This document shows positions 8,352 to 16,067 of a stretch of 37,723 nucleotides of DNA, piece by piece. The stretch is from NCBI GenBank assembly GCA_023230485.1, contig JALNXG010000038.1, forward strand, positions 1 through 37,723, read 5' to 3'. The stretch's first letter is position 1, and each line of letters starts with the position of its first letter. The position numbers were made by a program, and so were the translations under genes. The notes under the pieces were generated by a model. That model ran no database searches and was not told where the DNA came from. It saw only the letters and a list, made by a program, of their open reading frames with translations. Source of the DNA: Melioribacteraceae bacterium. GTDB taxonomy: Bacteria; Bacteroidota; Ignavibacteria; Ignavibacteriales; Melioribacteraceae.

Positions 8352-9188
8352 ATGAGTTTTTATCCACAACCAAACAAATATCAGTGCGGACCTTTTGCAT
8401 TAAAATATGCATTAGTCATGCTCGGAATTTTTAAAAAAGAAGATGAGATAGGAATTATTGCGGGCAGCACATGGTGGTCAGGTACTGATGAAATAGGATT
8501 AGCAAGGGCAGCTCGCCGATTTAAATGCAAATTAAAACATTTCCAAGCAAGCGATCCGGATGAAGCAAAAAAGACATTAATACAAGAATTAAAAGATGGT
8601 TATCCATGTATTCTGAGCGTTAAGAATTGGGAACATTGGTGTACAGTTGTTAGTTATCAAAAAGGACAATTCGTTGTAATCGATAGCGAACAAGATAAAG
8701 TAATTTCTGTTCAATCGGAGAGACAATTACTTCGGCTTTGGAGGTATTATGATAAAGAGTCAAAGGAAAAAAGTTATGACGGTTATGCTCTCGTTCCCAA
8801 ATTTAATGTTCAGACTAGAGCTAGATTTACACCCGAGAAAGCAAAATTCGTAATGTATGATAAAAATGAAGACCTTGCTAAAAAATGGGACATCTATACA
8901 AACGACTTGATGCAAGTATGTTTAACTAGAAAAAAGCAAAGGAATAAGATAATTACATTTTCTCAATTTCTTCACCGCAATGAAAATAATTTAATTCATC
9001 GCGTGGCAAATTGGCACGGCGAACCATCCTATTCAGAGTTAAAAAAAGTTCTTTTGAATATGAAATTCGTTGCTGAATTGTATGATCTTGTTATACCTGA
9101 GAATAATGAAAAGCGAGCTGCTATTGATATTGCAGCTCTTTTAATGATGTATGCCTGCGGAAAATATGGAATGTATCCTATCTATTAG
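8352..9188 (+). CDS. C39-like cysteine peptidase domain protein, cytoplasmic
   Basis: The N-terminal 150 residues form a papain-like fold of the C39 type: Cys12 in YQCGPFALKYAL, His95 in NWEHWCTVV and Asp111 in FVVIDSE. This spacing is close to that of bacteriocin-leader peptidases (Cys about 17, His about 96, Asp about 112). Unlike those enzymes there is no ABC transporter, and there is no signal peptide or membrane segment, so it should act in the cytoplasm. Residues 150-278 are an extra region that I do not recognise. It is divergently transcribed from the ATP-grasp ligase, suggesting that one makes and the other trims an amide or peptide bond. Its stop codon overlaps the convergent PAP2 gene by four bases. 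Confidence 0.78.
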   Translation: MSFYPQPNKYQCGPFALKYALVMLGIFKKEDEIGIIAGSTWWSGTDEIGLARAARRFKCKLKHFQASDPDEAKKTLIQELKDGYPCILSVKNWEHWCTVVSYQKGQFVVIDSEQDKVISVQSERQLLRLWRYYDKESKEKSYDGYALVPKFNVQTRARFTPEKAKFVMYDKNEDLAKKWDIYTNDLMQVCLTRKKQRNKIITFSQFLHRNENNLIHRVANWHGEPSYSELKKVLLNMKFVAELYDLVIPENNEKRAAIDIAALLMMYACGKYGMYPIY

Positions 9189-10033
9189 AACGTAATATTA
9201 AATGCTAAACCTAGTTGCTTCCCGTTTGAAGATAAAGAGATCATATCAAATGGGGTGCTTTCCCCTCCAAAATAAGAATCATAAAGAAAATACGAAATAA
9301 GAGTGCCAACTGTGGCACCAACAACCACATCTGAAAGATAATGTTTATTATCTCTAAGCCTGCTATATCCAACATAACCAGCCCAGCCATAAAGAACTGA
9401 AAATGTTGATGCTCTTAAAAAAGTATTAAATGCAGGATTTTCTCTTGCTAAATCCCATTCGTTATATAGATCAAATAATTCTAAATGTAGAAAAGTTGCA
9501 GCGGCAAATGTATTGGCAGTATGTCCGCTAAAAAAACTCTGTGTATCTGAACCGTCTGGGCGCACTCTTTTTACTAAATTTTTTACAATTTCAGTAGCCG
9601 TATAGGTGTAGATAATTGATTTTTGCATCAAGAATATTTTCTGGTATTCTTTTGGTGTAATTTCAAGGTCAGTAAATAGATTTAGTCCGGTAGTTATAGC
9701 AAGTCGAAAATAAAATATTGTACGTGGTAGAATATCTTTATCCATACTTCCCATTGAAGAATATCCGTTCCCTGAAACGCTTTTATTTACTGATTCATCA
9801 AATTCAAATGGAGAGATATTTATTATGTCATTTAATGAGCTTCTTTTAATACTATTGCGGTATATATATGCTGCACCAATAGGTATATCATAATAATTGA
9901 CTGATGATATTATCGCCTCGGATATATTCGAAGTAGTTTCTATGAATTTATTGTTGTCCTGCTGTGCGTCTGATTTGTTTGCTACAAGTAAATTGATAAC
10001 TGCAACCAATACTAAAAATAATACTATTTTCAA
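9185..10033 (-). CDS. PAP2 family phosphatase, exported or membrane-associated
   Basis: A phosphatase of the type-2 phosphatidic acid phosphatase superfamily, which removes phosphate from lipid phosphates, pyrophosphates or small phosphomonoesters. All three motifs are exact: K-x6-RP at 151-159 (KNLVKRVRP), SGH at 169-171, and SR-x5-H-x3-D at 224-235. An N-terminal signal sequence ends near residue 23. The region before the motifs (25-100) is not part of the core domain. The gene starts with TTG, which shares a TTGA overlap with the stop codon of the upstream CotH gene, so translation is probably coupled. It is the last gene of a three-gene set (porin, CotH, PAP2). The natural substrate is unknown. 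Confidence 0.88.
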   Translation of the reverse strand: MKIVLFLVLVAVINLLVANKSDAQQDNNKFIETTSNISEAIISSVNYYDIPIGAAYIYRNSIKRSSLNDIINISPFEFDESVNKSVSGNGYSSMGSMDKDILPRTIFYFRLAITTGLNLFTDLEITPKEYQKIFLMQKSIIYTYTATEIVKNLVKRVRPDGSDTQSFFSGHTANTFAAATFLHLELFDLYNEWDLARENPAFNTFLRASTFSVLYGWAGYVGYSRLRDNKHYLSDVVVGATVGTLISYFLYDSYFGGESTPFDMISLSSNGKQLGLAFNITF

Positions 10034-11148
10034 TTTAGGTTTTCTCTTATAATTTGAGTTATATATGATTTCCGAGATTTAATATAATTTTTTAATTCAC
10101 TAATTTCAGCAGAAAAATTATTGCCCTTGCCGCCAAGATACGGATCGAGATTATAAGCTTCTTCTATTTTTTCTGCTGTTGAATTTATAATTGGGAATAA
10201 TTCTTCTTCCGTAAAATATTTATTTAAGAATAATTGCATCCGATTTAAGTAATAGTCATTAAGTACTTTATTTTGAGATAATTTTTTAATTATCTCATTC
10301 CCTTCGTATATCCCCAAGGTCTGATTTTTAGTAAATGCTTTATCAAAATCCCACGGAATTATTTCAAAGGAATTATTTGGTTTACTTCTATATAAGAAAA
10401 AATTATTAGCAAATGCATCTACATTATTTATTATATACGTCATTGCATGATAATCTAAATAATTACGAACATTGAGATATGGTTTTAATGATTCTTCTAT
10501 TCTATCTGTTCTTGCAGTATCTAAAGCTTGTATAAATTCATTTAAAGAGTTATAGTTATTGTCTTCCGGTATTTCCTTATCAAAATAAAACTGTGTATTG
10601 TACTCGTCAGAAAAAGTGAATTTAGAATCGAAACCTAATTTGATAAGTTCATAAACACTCATAAATCTTTTTGAAAAGAATTTTTCATCTACTTTCTCAA
10701 TCAAGAGATATAAACCGTAGCTTTTCCCATTTATATTCACAAAAACATAATTAGATTCAAAAACACTAAACCCAATTTTTCGATATAGATTAGAGGCGAG
10801 TAGAGTATTCATCATTGCCTTATCATAAATTTGTGAGCTGAGATTAAATTCTGTGAGCCCTTCTAGTTCAGAACCGTTTTTCAATTTAACATGATATGAC
10901 CATTTATCGTAATATCTTGAGCCGGCACCTTGAGCTTCTATTTCTATATCATATACATTATTCTTATACCCAAGTCTTCCATTTGCTTCGTAATCAAAGA
11001 GCTTATTGCTCAATAAAGATAAATATTCGCTTTCGGAAATAACAATATTCATTTGAGGCATTTTATCTGTATTTACAAGTGGCTCAATTAGATCCTCAGA
11101 GCATGAAACTAATAATAAAAATAAAATTATAAAGGCATATTTTTTCAT
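10030..11148 (-). CDS. CotH family lipoprotein (atypical protein kinase-like fold)
   Basis: Carries a lipobox (LLLVSC, Cys16), so it should be an envelope lipoprotein. The mature part matches the CotH family: an early AQGAGSRYYDKWSYHVKLK region, YGLYLLIEKVDEKF, and the diagnostic INNVDAFANNFFLYR and EIIPWDFDKAF segments, which correspond to the catalytic-loop and DFD-like metal positions. CotH proteins have an atypical kinase fold; the Bacillus spore-coat member phosphorylates proteins, but what exported Bacteroidota members modify is largely unknown. Its start overlaps the porin stop as TAATG, and its stop overlaps the PAP2 start, so the three proteins are likely made together. Confidence 0.85.
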   Translation of the reverse strand: MKKYAFIILFLLLVSCSEDLIEPLVNTDKMPQMNIVISESEYLSLLSNKLFDYEANGRLGYKNNVYDIEIEAQGAGSRYYDKWSYHVKLKNGSELEGLTEFNLSSQIYDKAMMNTLLASNLYRKIGFSVFESNYVFVNINGKSYGLYLLIEKVDEKFFSKRFMSVYELIKLGFDSKFTFSDEYNTQFYFDKEIPEDNNYNSLNEFIQALDTARTDRIEESLKPYLNVRNYLDYHAMTYIINNVDAFANNFFLYRSKPNNSFEIIPWDFDKAFTKNQTLGIYEGNEIIKKLSQNKVLNDYYLNRMQLFLNKYFTEEELFPIINSTAEKIEEAYNLDPYLGGKGNNFSAEISELKNYIKSRKSYITQIIRENLN

Positions 11149-12179
11149 TAATATCTCATTTGTAATTCTAATATTATTCTTGAATCATCTGCCGTATGCT
11201 CAATATTGAATTGATTTTTAGTAAGTCTTAAATCACCATTTAATCTTAGTCTTACATCTTTATGAAGATAGTAATTAATTCCCGTAAGTATTTGAATCAC
11301 ATTATTACCGGATACATCAGTGTTCGGGATAAAAATCGTTGAAAGAAGAAATGGTTCTAAACCTTTTAAGAAATCATAATCATAATCGAATAAATATGAA
11401 GTAAATATTTTTGCACCAAAACCATAAATGTTGCTTTCTCTGTACATTAGTCTTTGCCTGATACTTTCAAATGGGTCTTGGACATAAAAAATTTCAGTCA
11501 TTGCATTCAAATCATGGCTTTCATAAAATCCATTAAATCCAAATCCATTTGCAGAGGTTTTATTTTCGCCTCCCTTATTTTCATATTCATAAGTAGCTCC
11601 GATTCCATAATTACCAATATGATATATAATTCGGGCAACGGCTCCAGTAAACAAAGAATTATCTTTGAATACAGAGAAATTGTATGAAAACGGAAATTCC
11701 GGCTCTTTATCATTGTACTTATAATAAGCCATTAAGCTTAGACTCCTTCCTCCATACCCTATTTCTGCTGCTGCCTCTTGAAGGTAGCTACGATTAATAG
11801 AAATTAAATCCTCCTCTGAAATTAAATATTCATATCCGAATGGTTTTTTAATATTACCGAATTGGAGTCTGAATTTATCTATAATTTTTAACTTTATGGA
11901 GAACTCTTTTAGCTTTACTGCATTATCAAGTGAATTACCTCTAAAATCCAGCTGTCCTTCGATTCTTTTATTGAAATCAATATCAAGCTGTACTTTCCCT
12001 TCATAGTATGCTTCTTGATTATAGCCGTTAAGGATGTTTTTATTATAGAAAGTATATCCTCCGGTACCATAACCGGAAAACTCTATTTTATCTTTTTCCT
12101 TTTTTATATCTTTTTCCTGAGCATTGATATTTGTTAAGGAAAGCAATAATATAAAAACGAAAAAAATGCTATTTTTCAT
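11148..12179 (-). CDS. Outer-membrane beta-barrel protein, phosphate-selective porin O/P-like
   Basis: A signal peptide (ending TNINAQ) is followed by a region of alternating hydrophobic and polar residues typical of beta strands, ending in a C-terminal aromatic (LQMRY) as expected for BAM-assembled barrels. The segment with FRLQFGNIKKPFGYEYL, RSYLQEAAAEIGYGGR and repeated girdle tyrosines resembles the porin O/P family, which includes the phosphate and polyphosphate channels OprP/OprO. At 343 residues it is a little short for that family. The frame begins with TTG at 12182; the ATG at 12179 behind AGAGGA is preferred. It leads a coupled set with CotH and PAP2, which makes transport of a phosphorylated compound a reasonable inference but no more. 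Confidence 0.72.
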   Translation of the reverse strand: MKNSIFFVFILLLSLTNINAQEKDIKKEKDKIEFSGYGTGGYTFYNKNILNGYNQEAYYEGKVQLDIDFNKRIEGQLDFRGNSLDNAVKLKEFSIKLKIIDKFRLQFGNIKKPFGYEYLISEEDLISINRSYLQEAAAEIGYGGRSLSLMAYYKYNDKEPEFPFSYNFSVFKDNSLFTGAVARIIYHIGNYGIGATYEYENKGGENKTSANGFGFNGFYESHDLNAMTEIFYVQDPFESIRQRLMYRESNIYGFGAKIFTSYLFDYDYDFLKGLEPFLLSTIFIPNTDVSGNNVIQILTGINYYLHKDVRLRLNGDLRLTKNQFNIEHTADDSRIILELQMRY

Positions 12180-12246
12180 CAATTCCTCTTTTATTTGTTT
12201 GTAAATTTAAGAATTATTTTATAGATATTAAGTGCAGTAGGTGAAA

Positions 12247-13077
12247 ATGTTGCTTCAAAGAAATCTTCTTCCTTTATTAATTATATTACTTTTATGTACA
12301 ACTAATTGTGGGCAAAATAAGATTATAAATAATTATGATTTCTCCAACGGGGAGCGGATAAAGTTGAGCAAAGAGTTAAATGAAATCTCCGGAATCACAT
12401 TCTCCGATGTGGGAGATTTGTTTTGCCATACAGACGAAGTTGGGATAATATATCAATTAGAGATTAATACCGGAAAGATTATTAAGAAATTTTATATCGG
12501 TGAATCTTTATTAAAAGCGGATTTTGAAGATATCACATTTGCCAACGGTTTTTTTTATTTGGTTTCGAGTTCAGGAGCAATTCTAAAATTCAAAGAAGGA
12601 AAGGATAATGAAAAAGTGCAGTATGAAAGATTTGTTACTCCTCTAAGTTCTAAAAATGATATTGAAGGAATCGCATATGTCCACCAATCGAACTCATTAT
12701 TATTAGCATGTAAAGAATCTCCGGGTAAAAAACTTAAAGGAGTAAAAGCAGTTTATCGATTTTCTCTTGATGATAATAAATTGATTAATGATCCATTTAT
12801 ACTAATTAAGGAAAATGAATTAAATGGTTTTTTTTCATCAAGTTTTAAGTCCTCTGCAATAATTTCAATGAATAATGGAAATTTATTAATACTGGGTGGT
12901 AAGAGTATTGGTCTTGTTGAGATTTCTCAGAAGGGACAGGTAATTAATAAAATTATATTAAACAATTACCATTTACAGCCGGAAGGGATTGCAATTTCTA
13001 AAAAAGGTATTTTAATAATTAGCGATGAAGCCGCCGGAAAAAATCCTTATCTAACGATATACAAAAAAACGAAATGA
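12247..13077 (+). CDS. Lipoprotein with SdiA-regulated / phytase-like beta-propeller
   Basis: A lipobox (CTTNC) ends a hydrophobic leader, so this is an envelope lipoprotein. The mature protein contains recurring propeller-type repeats: NEISGITFS, DFEDITFA, NDIEGIAYV and QPEGIAIS, about one per blade, and ends with a SDEAAGKNPYLTIY segment. This pattern matches the SdiA-regulated family and the related esterase-like phytase propellers. The acidic residues at the blade tips (for example HTDEVG, DFED, DIEG) could bind calcium. Catalytic activity is not demonstrated. It is divergent from the porin-CotH-PAP2 set, 67 bases from the porin start. The frame begins with GTG at 12241; ATG 12247 is preferred behind AGGTG. 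Confidence 0.75.
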   Translation: MLLQRNLLPLLIILLLCTTNCGQNKIINNYDFSNGERIKLSKELNEISGITFSDVGDLFCHTDEVGIIYQLEINTGKIIKKFYIGESLLKADFEDITFANGFFYLVSSSGAILKFKEGKDNEKVQYERFVTPLSSKNDIEGIAYVHQSNSLLLACKESPGKKLKGVKAVYRFSLDDNKLINDPFILIKENELNGFFSSSFKSSAIISMNNGNLLILGGKSIGLVEISQKGQVINKIILNNYHLQPEGIAISKKGILIISDEAAGKNPYLTIYKKTK

Positions 13078-13078
13078 T

Positions 13079-13576
13079 TTAATCGAAGTACATTTTTGGA
13101 AATTCATAGAAACATGATTTCCCTTTGACTTCTTCGATTTTACTCCAATCATCCGTATTAAATTTTATTCCACTTATTGCGCAAGTAGAAAGGTTATCGA
13201 TTTTAAGAGAATTGAGATAATTATTGAATAAAGTTAGCCCTGGATTATGAGCAACTACAAAAACAAAATTAAATTTATTATCAATGCTCTCTATTACTTT
13301 TAGAATCTCACTTGTTGAAGCATCATACAATCTATTGTTCTGGATAATCCCCAATGGGTCATATTCCAATTCGGAAGCTATTCTTTTTGCGGTAGTGATA
13401 GCTCGCATAGCGGGACTTGCAATTATCAAATCAGGTGAAAAATTATTTTTTTTCAAGACTTTCCCCATAAAAGGAGCATCTCTTTCACCTCTACTATTTA
13501 TAGGTCGGTCGAAATCACTAAGCTCGGGATTATCCCAGCTCGATTTTGCATGTCTAATAAGAAATAGTTTTTTCAT
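13079..13576 (-). CDS. SixA-like phosphohistidine phosphatase (histidine phosphatase family)
   Basis: A 165-residue protein of the SixA branch of the phosphoglycerate-mutase-like superfamily. The catalytic RHA motif is Arg8-His9 in LIRHAKSSW, followed by DFDRPINSRGERDAP, typical of SixA, and the second catalytic His110 lies in VVAHNPG. SixA removes phosphate from phosphohistidine on phosphotransfer proteins; the substrate here is unknown. It starts two bases after the stop codon of the HD-membrane protein and is very probably co-transcribed with it. It ends one base from the convergent phytase-like gene. Confidence 0.87.
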   Translation of the reverse strand: MKKLFLIRHAKSSWDNPELSDFDRPINSRGERDAPFMGKVLKKNNFSPDLIIASPAMRAITTAKRIASELEYDPLGIIQNNRLYDASTSEILKVIESIDNKFNFVFVVAHNPGLTLFNNYLNSLKIDNLSTCAISGIKFNTDDWSKIEEVKGKSCFYEFPKMYFD

Positions 13577-13578
13577 AA

Positions 13579-14817
13579 TTATTCTAAAAATGGTCCGATT
13601 TGAGTTGTTGTTGGAGCGTAAATTATCGCAATGGTATATGCAATAACTGAAATAATGAATCCAAATATAAACACATTATAACAAATTCGTAAATATTTAT
13701 ATTTCCTTCCTAATACTTGTCCGAGATAATAAAAATCTTTTATCATTGTCGAATAAAGATAATTCCTATCGTTTATCATCTCCATCATACCCCATTCAAA
13801 ATCTTCTAATTTCATATTAAAGAAATTCCCAAAAAATAATAAATTTGCTTTTTTATTATGGATATCTTCTTTAGTGAAAGTACCTTCTGTAACGTTTGGT
13901 CTTGTAACCATAACAGCAAAAATAAGTGCAACTAAACAAAATCCAATCAATAATAATGTAGGTACGATAAGATGTGGATTAGTATCTAATTTTCGAACCA
14001 TAACAGCAAAAATTACGGTAAGGACAAGTGTATTAACGCTTATCATAATATTAGCTTTGTTATCAGCCATTCCGCTAAATTCCACATGCGTTCTCATTAC
14101 ATTCCTAAACATAGTTTCTACACCCCGCTCCGCACCTTTCCCTAATCCTTTCCTATCCTTTATACTATTTTCTTTTGCTAATTGCTCTTGCACATCTTCC
14201 AATTTTTCAATCCCTTTTTCAATCATTATTTTTAGTTGTTTCTTTAGTTTCGTTACGTTTTTTTCTTTGCGTACTTCAAAATTTTCTTTAGCATATTCAG
14301 TAAAATATTTATGAGAAGTAACAAATTTAATTGTTGATTCTAACCAACTAATTTCAGAAATGCTTTCTTTACGTTTAGATTCAATTTCTGCACGATATAG
14401 ATCATTTTTTTCAAAAAAACTTTTACTTCCAAGGTGGTTTAAATCTGCATCACACAAAATTTCTTCAATAAGGCTCATTGGCTTTTGAGGTACTATTGTG
14501 GCGAGTATACAAGTTTTTATTTTATCAATTTTAGCTTGTGGATAGTTTTGTGATTTTAGAAAAGCTTCTGCCATAGCTGCACTTTTTTCTTCATGCCCTT
14601 CATCAATATAAATATAACCGAGATCATGGAAAGCAGCAGCAATATATAGGATTTCTAAATCATCTTCTGCTAATTGTTCGGAAGCCCCTATCAATTGTGA
14701 GTAGTTGATAACATCTAAGGTGTGTGAAATGCTATGATAAAATTTTTCCGGTTTGCTTTCTTTTCTTAATAAATCGAAAACATAATCTTCACTATTTTTT
14801 ATGATTTCATTTAGCAT
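13579..14817 (-). CDS. HD phosphohydrolase fused to a Pycsar-effector-like (PycTM/DUF5706) membrane domain
   Basis: Residues 20-180 form an HD domain with the complete metal set: His28/His32 in YHSISH, His64-Asp65 in AFHDLGY, and Asp125 in CDADLNHLG. A coiled, charged linker (about 180-235) leads to a domain from about 240 to 400 with TM segments near 258-274, 283-303 and 380-400. The segment MADNKANIMISVNTLVL is characteristic of the PycTM/DUF5706 domain, which in Pycsar systems responds to cyclic pyrimidine nucleotides. In Bacteroidota such HD fusions also occur as stand-alone genes. The inferred role is to hydrolyse or sense a cyclic nucleotide at the inner membrane. The frame opens with TTG at 14841; ATG 14817, with TAGG upstream, is preferred. 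It is followed two bases later by sixA. Confidence 0.8.
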   Translation of the reverse strand: MLNEIIKNSEDYVFDLLRKESKPEKFYHSISHTLDVINYSQLIGASEQLAEDDLEILYIAAAFHDLGYIYIDEGHEEKSAAMAEAFLKSQNYPQAKIDKIKTCILATIVPQKPMSLIEEILCDADLNHLGSKSFFEKNDLYRAEIESKRKESISEISWLESTIKFVTSHKYFTEYAKENFEVRKEKNVTKLKKQLKIMIEKGIEKLEDVQEQLAKENSIKDRKGLGKGAERGVETMFRNVMRTHVEFSGMADNKANIMISVNTLVLTVIFAVMVRKLDTNPHLIVPTLLLIGFCLVALIFAVMVTRPNVTEGTFTKEDIHNKKANLLFFGNFFNMKLEDFEWGMMEMINDRNYLYSTMIKDFYYLGQVLGRKYKYLRICYNVFIFGFIISVIAYTIAIIYAPTTTQIGPFLE

Positions 14818-14881
14818 AAAAAACCTATTTATTAATACCAATTTAATAAAATAATTATTGCTTTATCTTAGGTAAATATAA

Positions 14882-14889
14882 CAAAAATA
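14882..14889 (-). promoter_or_regulatory. Possible -7 element for the HD-PycTM / sixA pair
   Basis: On the minus strand this reads TATTTTTG, an exact TAnnTTTG match, just beyond the stop codon of the last cbb3-cluster gene. A TTG lies about 24 bases upstream, a slightly long spacing. It would let the HD-PycTM and sixA genes be expressed apart from the oxidase operon. Confidence 0.4.
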
Positions 14890-14899
14890 TTAGTGAAGC

Positions 14900-15622
14900 T
14901 TAATGACAGTCTTCAACATGCGGATGGGTAGGATCGCTTGTGGCTGTTGGATGATTAAACTTTGGACTTAGGTATGGAATGCCCAGATTTAATCCTCTAA
15001 GGATAAATAAAAGACCGAGTACAATTGCAAGGATGGGAATTAGTTTATTTATTTTTTTGCGTATATTAGGATTAATGACAGAACCTAAGAAAGTGGCAGC
15101 AAACATTATTGGAAATGTACCGAAACCGAATAGCATCATATAAGCAGCACCTGATAATCCGGACCCTGTGGATATTGCACCGGCTATTCCTATATAAACA
15201 AATCCACATGGTAAGAATCCATTAATAATTCCAATTCCAAGATATGAGGGATAGCTTTTCTTTTGTATTAATTTATTAAAATAGCCTCTAATCGAACCTA
15301 CAATTTTTATATAATATCCTGTGCCGGAAATTTTGTTTTTTAATCGGCGGGGAATTAAAACGTAAATTATTATTAATGCTCCGATGACTATCGATATATC
15401 TTGTTGTAATCCATATATGACAACTCTACTGCCGAGGAATCCGAATATTAAACCAAAGAATGAATATGTGACTATTCTGCCAAGATTATATAAAACTCTA
15501 CTTAAGAAAAATTTAATTCTACTATCGCCACTGAATGGAATAGCAAAAGCAATCGGTCCACACATTCCAATACAATGAACACTCCCTATTAACCCGACTA
15601 TAAAAGCTGACCAAATTTCCAT
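14900..15622 (-). CDS. TauE/SafE-like (DsbD_2) membrane protein of the cbb3 cluster
   Basis: A six-helix inner-membrane protein of 240 residues. The first helix carries HCIGMCGP (His16, Cys17, Cys21) and a later helix LPCGFVY, the pattern of the DsbD-like transmembrane family often annotated as sulfite exporter TauE/SafE. The C-terminus is histidine-rich (HPTATSDPTHPHVEDCH), which suggests copper binding. Members of this family are commonly found at the end of cbb3 operons, where a part in copper supply or oxidase maturation is likely; sulfite export is not supported. It begins four bases after the ccoH stop and is probably the last gene of that operon. Confidence 0.82.
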   Translation of the reverse strand: MEIWSAFIVGLIGSVHCIGMCGPIAFAIPFSGDSRIKFFLSRVLYNLGRIVTYSFFGLIFGFLGSRVVIYGLQQDISIVIGALIIIYVLIPRRLKNKISGTGYYIKIVGSIRGYFNKLIQKKSYPSYLGIGIINGFLPCGFVYIGIAGAISTGSGLSGAAYMMLFGFGTFPIMFAATFLGSVINPNIRKKINKLIPILAIVLGLLFILRGLNLGIPYLSPKFNHPTATSDPTHPHVEDCH

Positions 15623-15626
15623 TTTC

Positions 15627-16067
15627 TTAATTACTCAAAATTATTTTTTCGTTGTAGTAATTCGTATCGTTTCTTATCCAATCCATTTTTACTTTCCATA
15701 AACCCGGTTTATTAATAGGTAACCCAATTGATTGTCGATTTTCAGCATCAAGAAGTATATCGACTGTCTTATCCAAATTTGAATCAGAAGGTCGATAAAC
15801 TTGAATTTTTCCATATACGATATTATTGACGCCTCTAGGAAATGAAATCAAAAAGTTACCATTATTGAAAGTAACTTCCGGTTGCTCTTTTAATAATTTT
15901 GTTCTTTCTACCTTATCTATCTGCTGTTGATATTCAATTTCTTTTGCATAATAATCATCAGTAACTAAATGAACATCCTGATTCATAAAAACAACAACCA
16001 ATATTATGACACCCGCCATAAATAAAATATAAGTAATGGCAATACCAGAACCCCAATTTAATTTCAT
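15627..16067 (-). CDS. ccoH: CcoH/FixH, cbb3 oxidase assembly protein
   Basis: A 146-residue protein with one N-terminal membrane helix (about residues 8-28) and a periplasmic beta-rich domain, matching FixH/CcoH. The early DVHLVTDDYYAKEIEYQQQIDK segment is typical of the family. CcoH is needed for stable assembly of the cbb3 oxidase with CcoNOQP. Its ATG overlaps the stop codon of ccoG (ATGA), so the two are translationally coupled. Confidence 0.9.
   Translation of the reverse strand: MKLNWGSGIAITYILFMAGVIILVVVFMNQDVHLVTDDYYAKEIEYQQQIDKVERTKLLKEQPEVTFNNGNFLISFPRGVNNIVYGKIQVYRPSDSNLDKTVDILLDAENRQSIGLPINKPGLWKVKMDWIRNDTNYYNEKIILSN

Noticed and set aside
8352..9188. A bacteriocin-processing transporter peptidase
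   Set aside because: The C39-like domain stands without an ABC transporter or membrane segment, and no double-glycine leader peptide gene was seen nearby.
13874..14314. 146-codon plus-strand frame within the HD-PycTM gene
   Set aside because: It is the complement of a well-supported protein with intact HD motifs; its own sequence is serine- and phenylalanine-rich with no domain.
13579..14817. A complete Pycsar defence system
   Set aside because: No uridylate or cytidylate cyclase gene is adjacent. Only the effector-like domain is present, fused to HD.
14900..15622. A true sulfite exporter
   Set aside because: The CxxxC/LPCG pattern and the location at the end of the cbb3 operon fit the DsbD-like maturation family; nothing supports sulfite transport.
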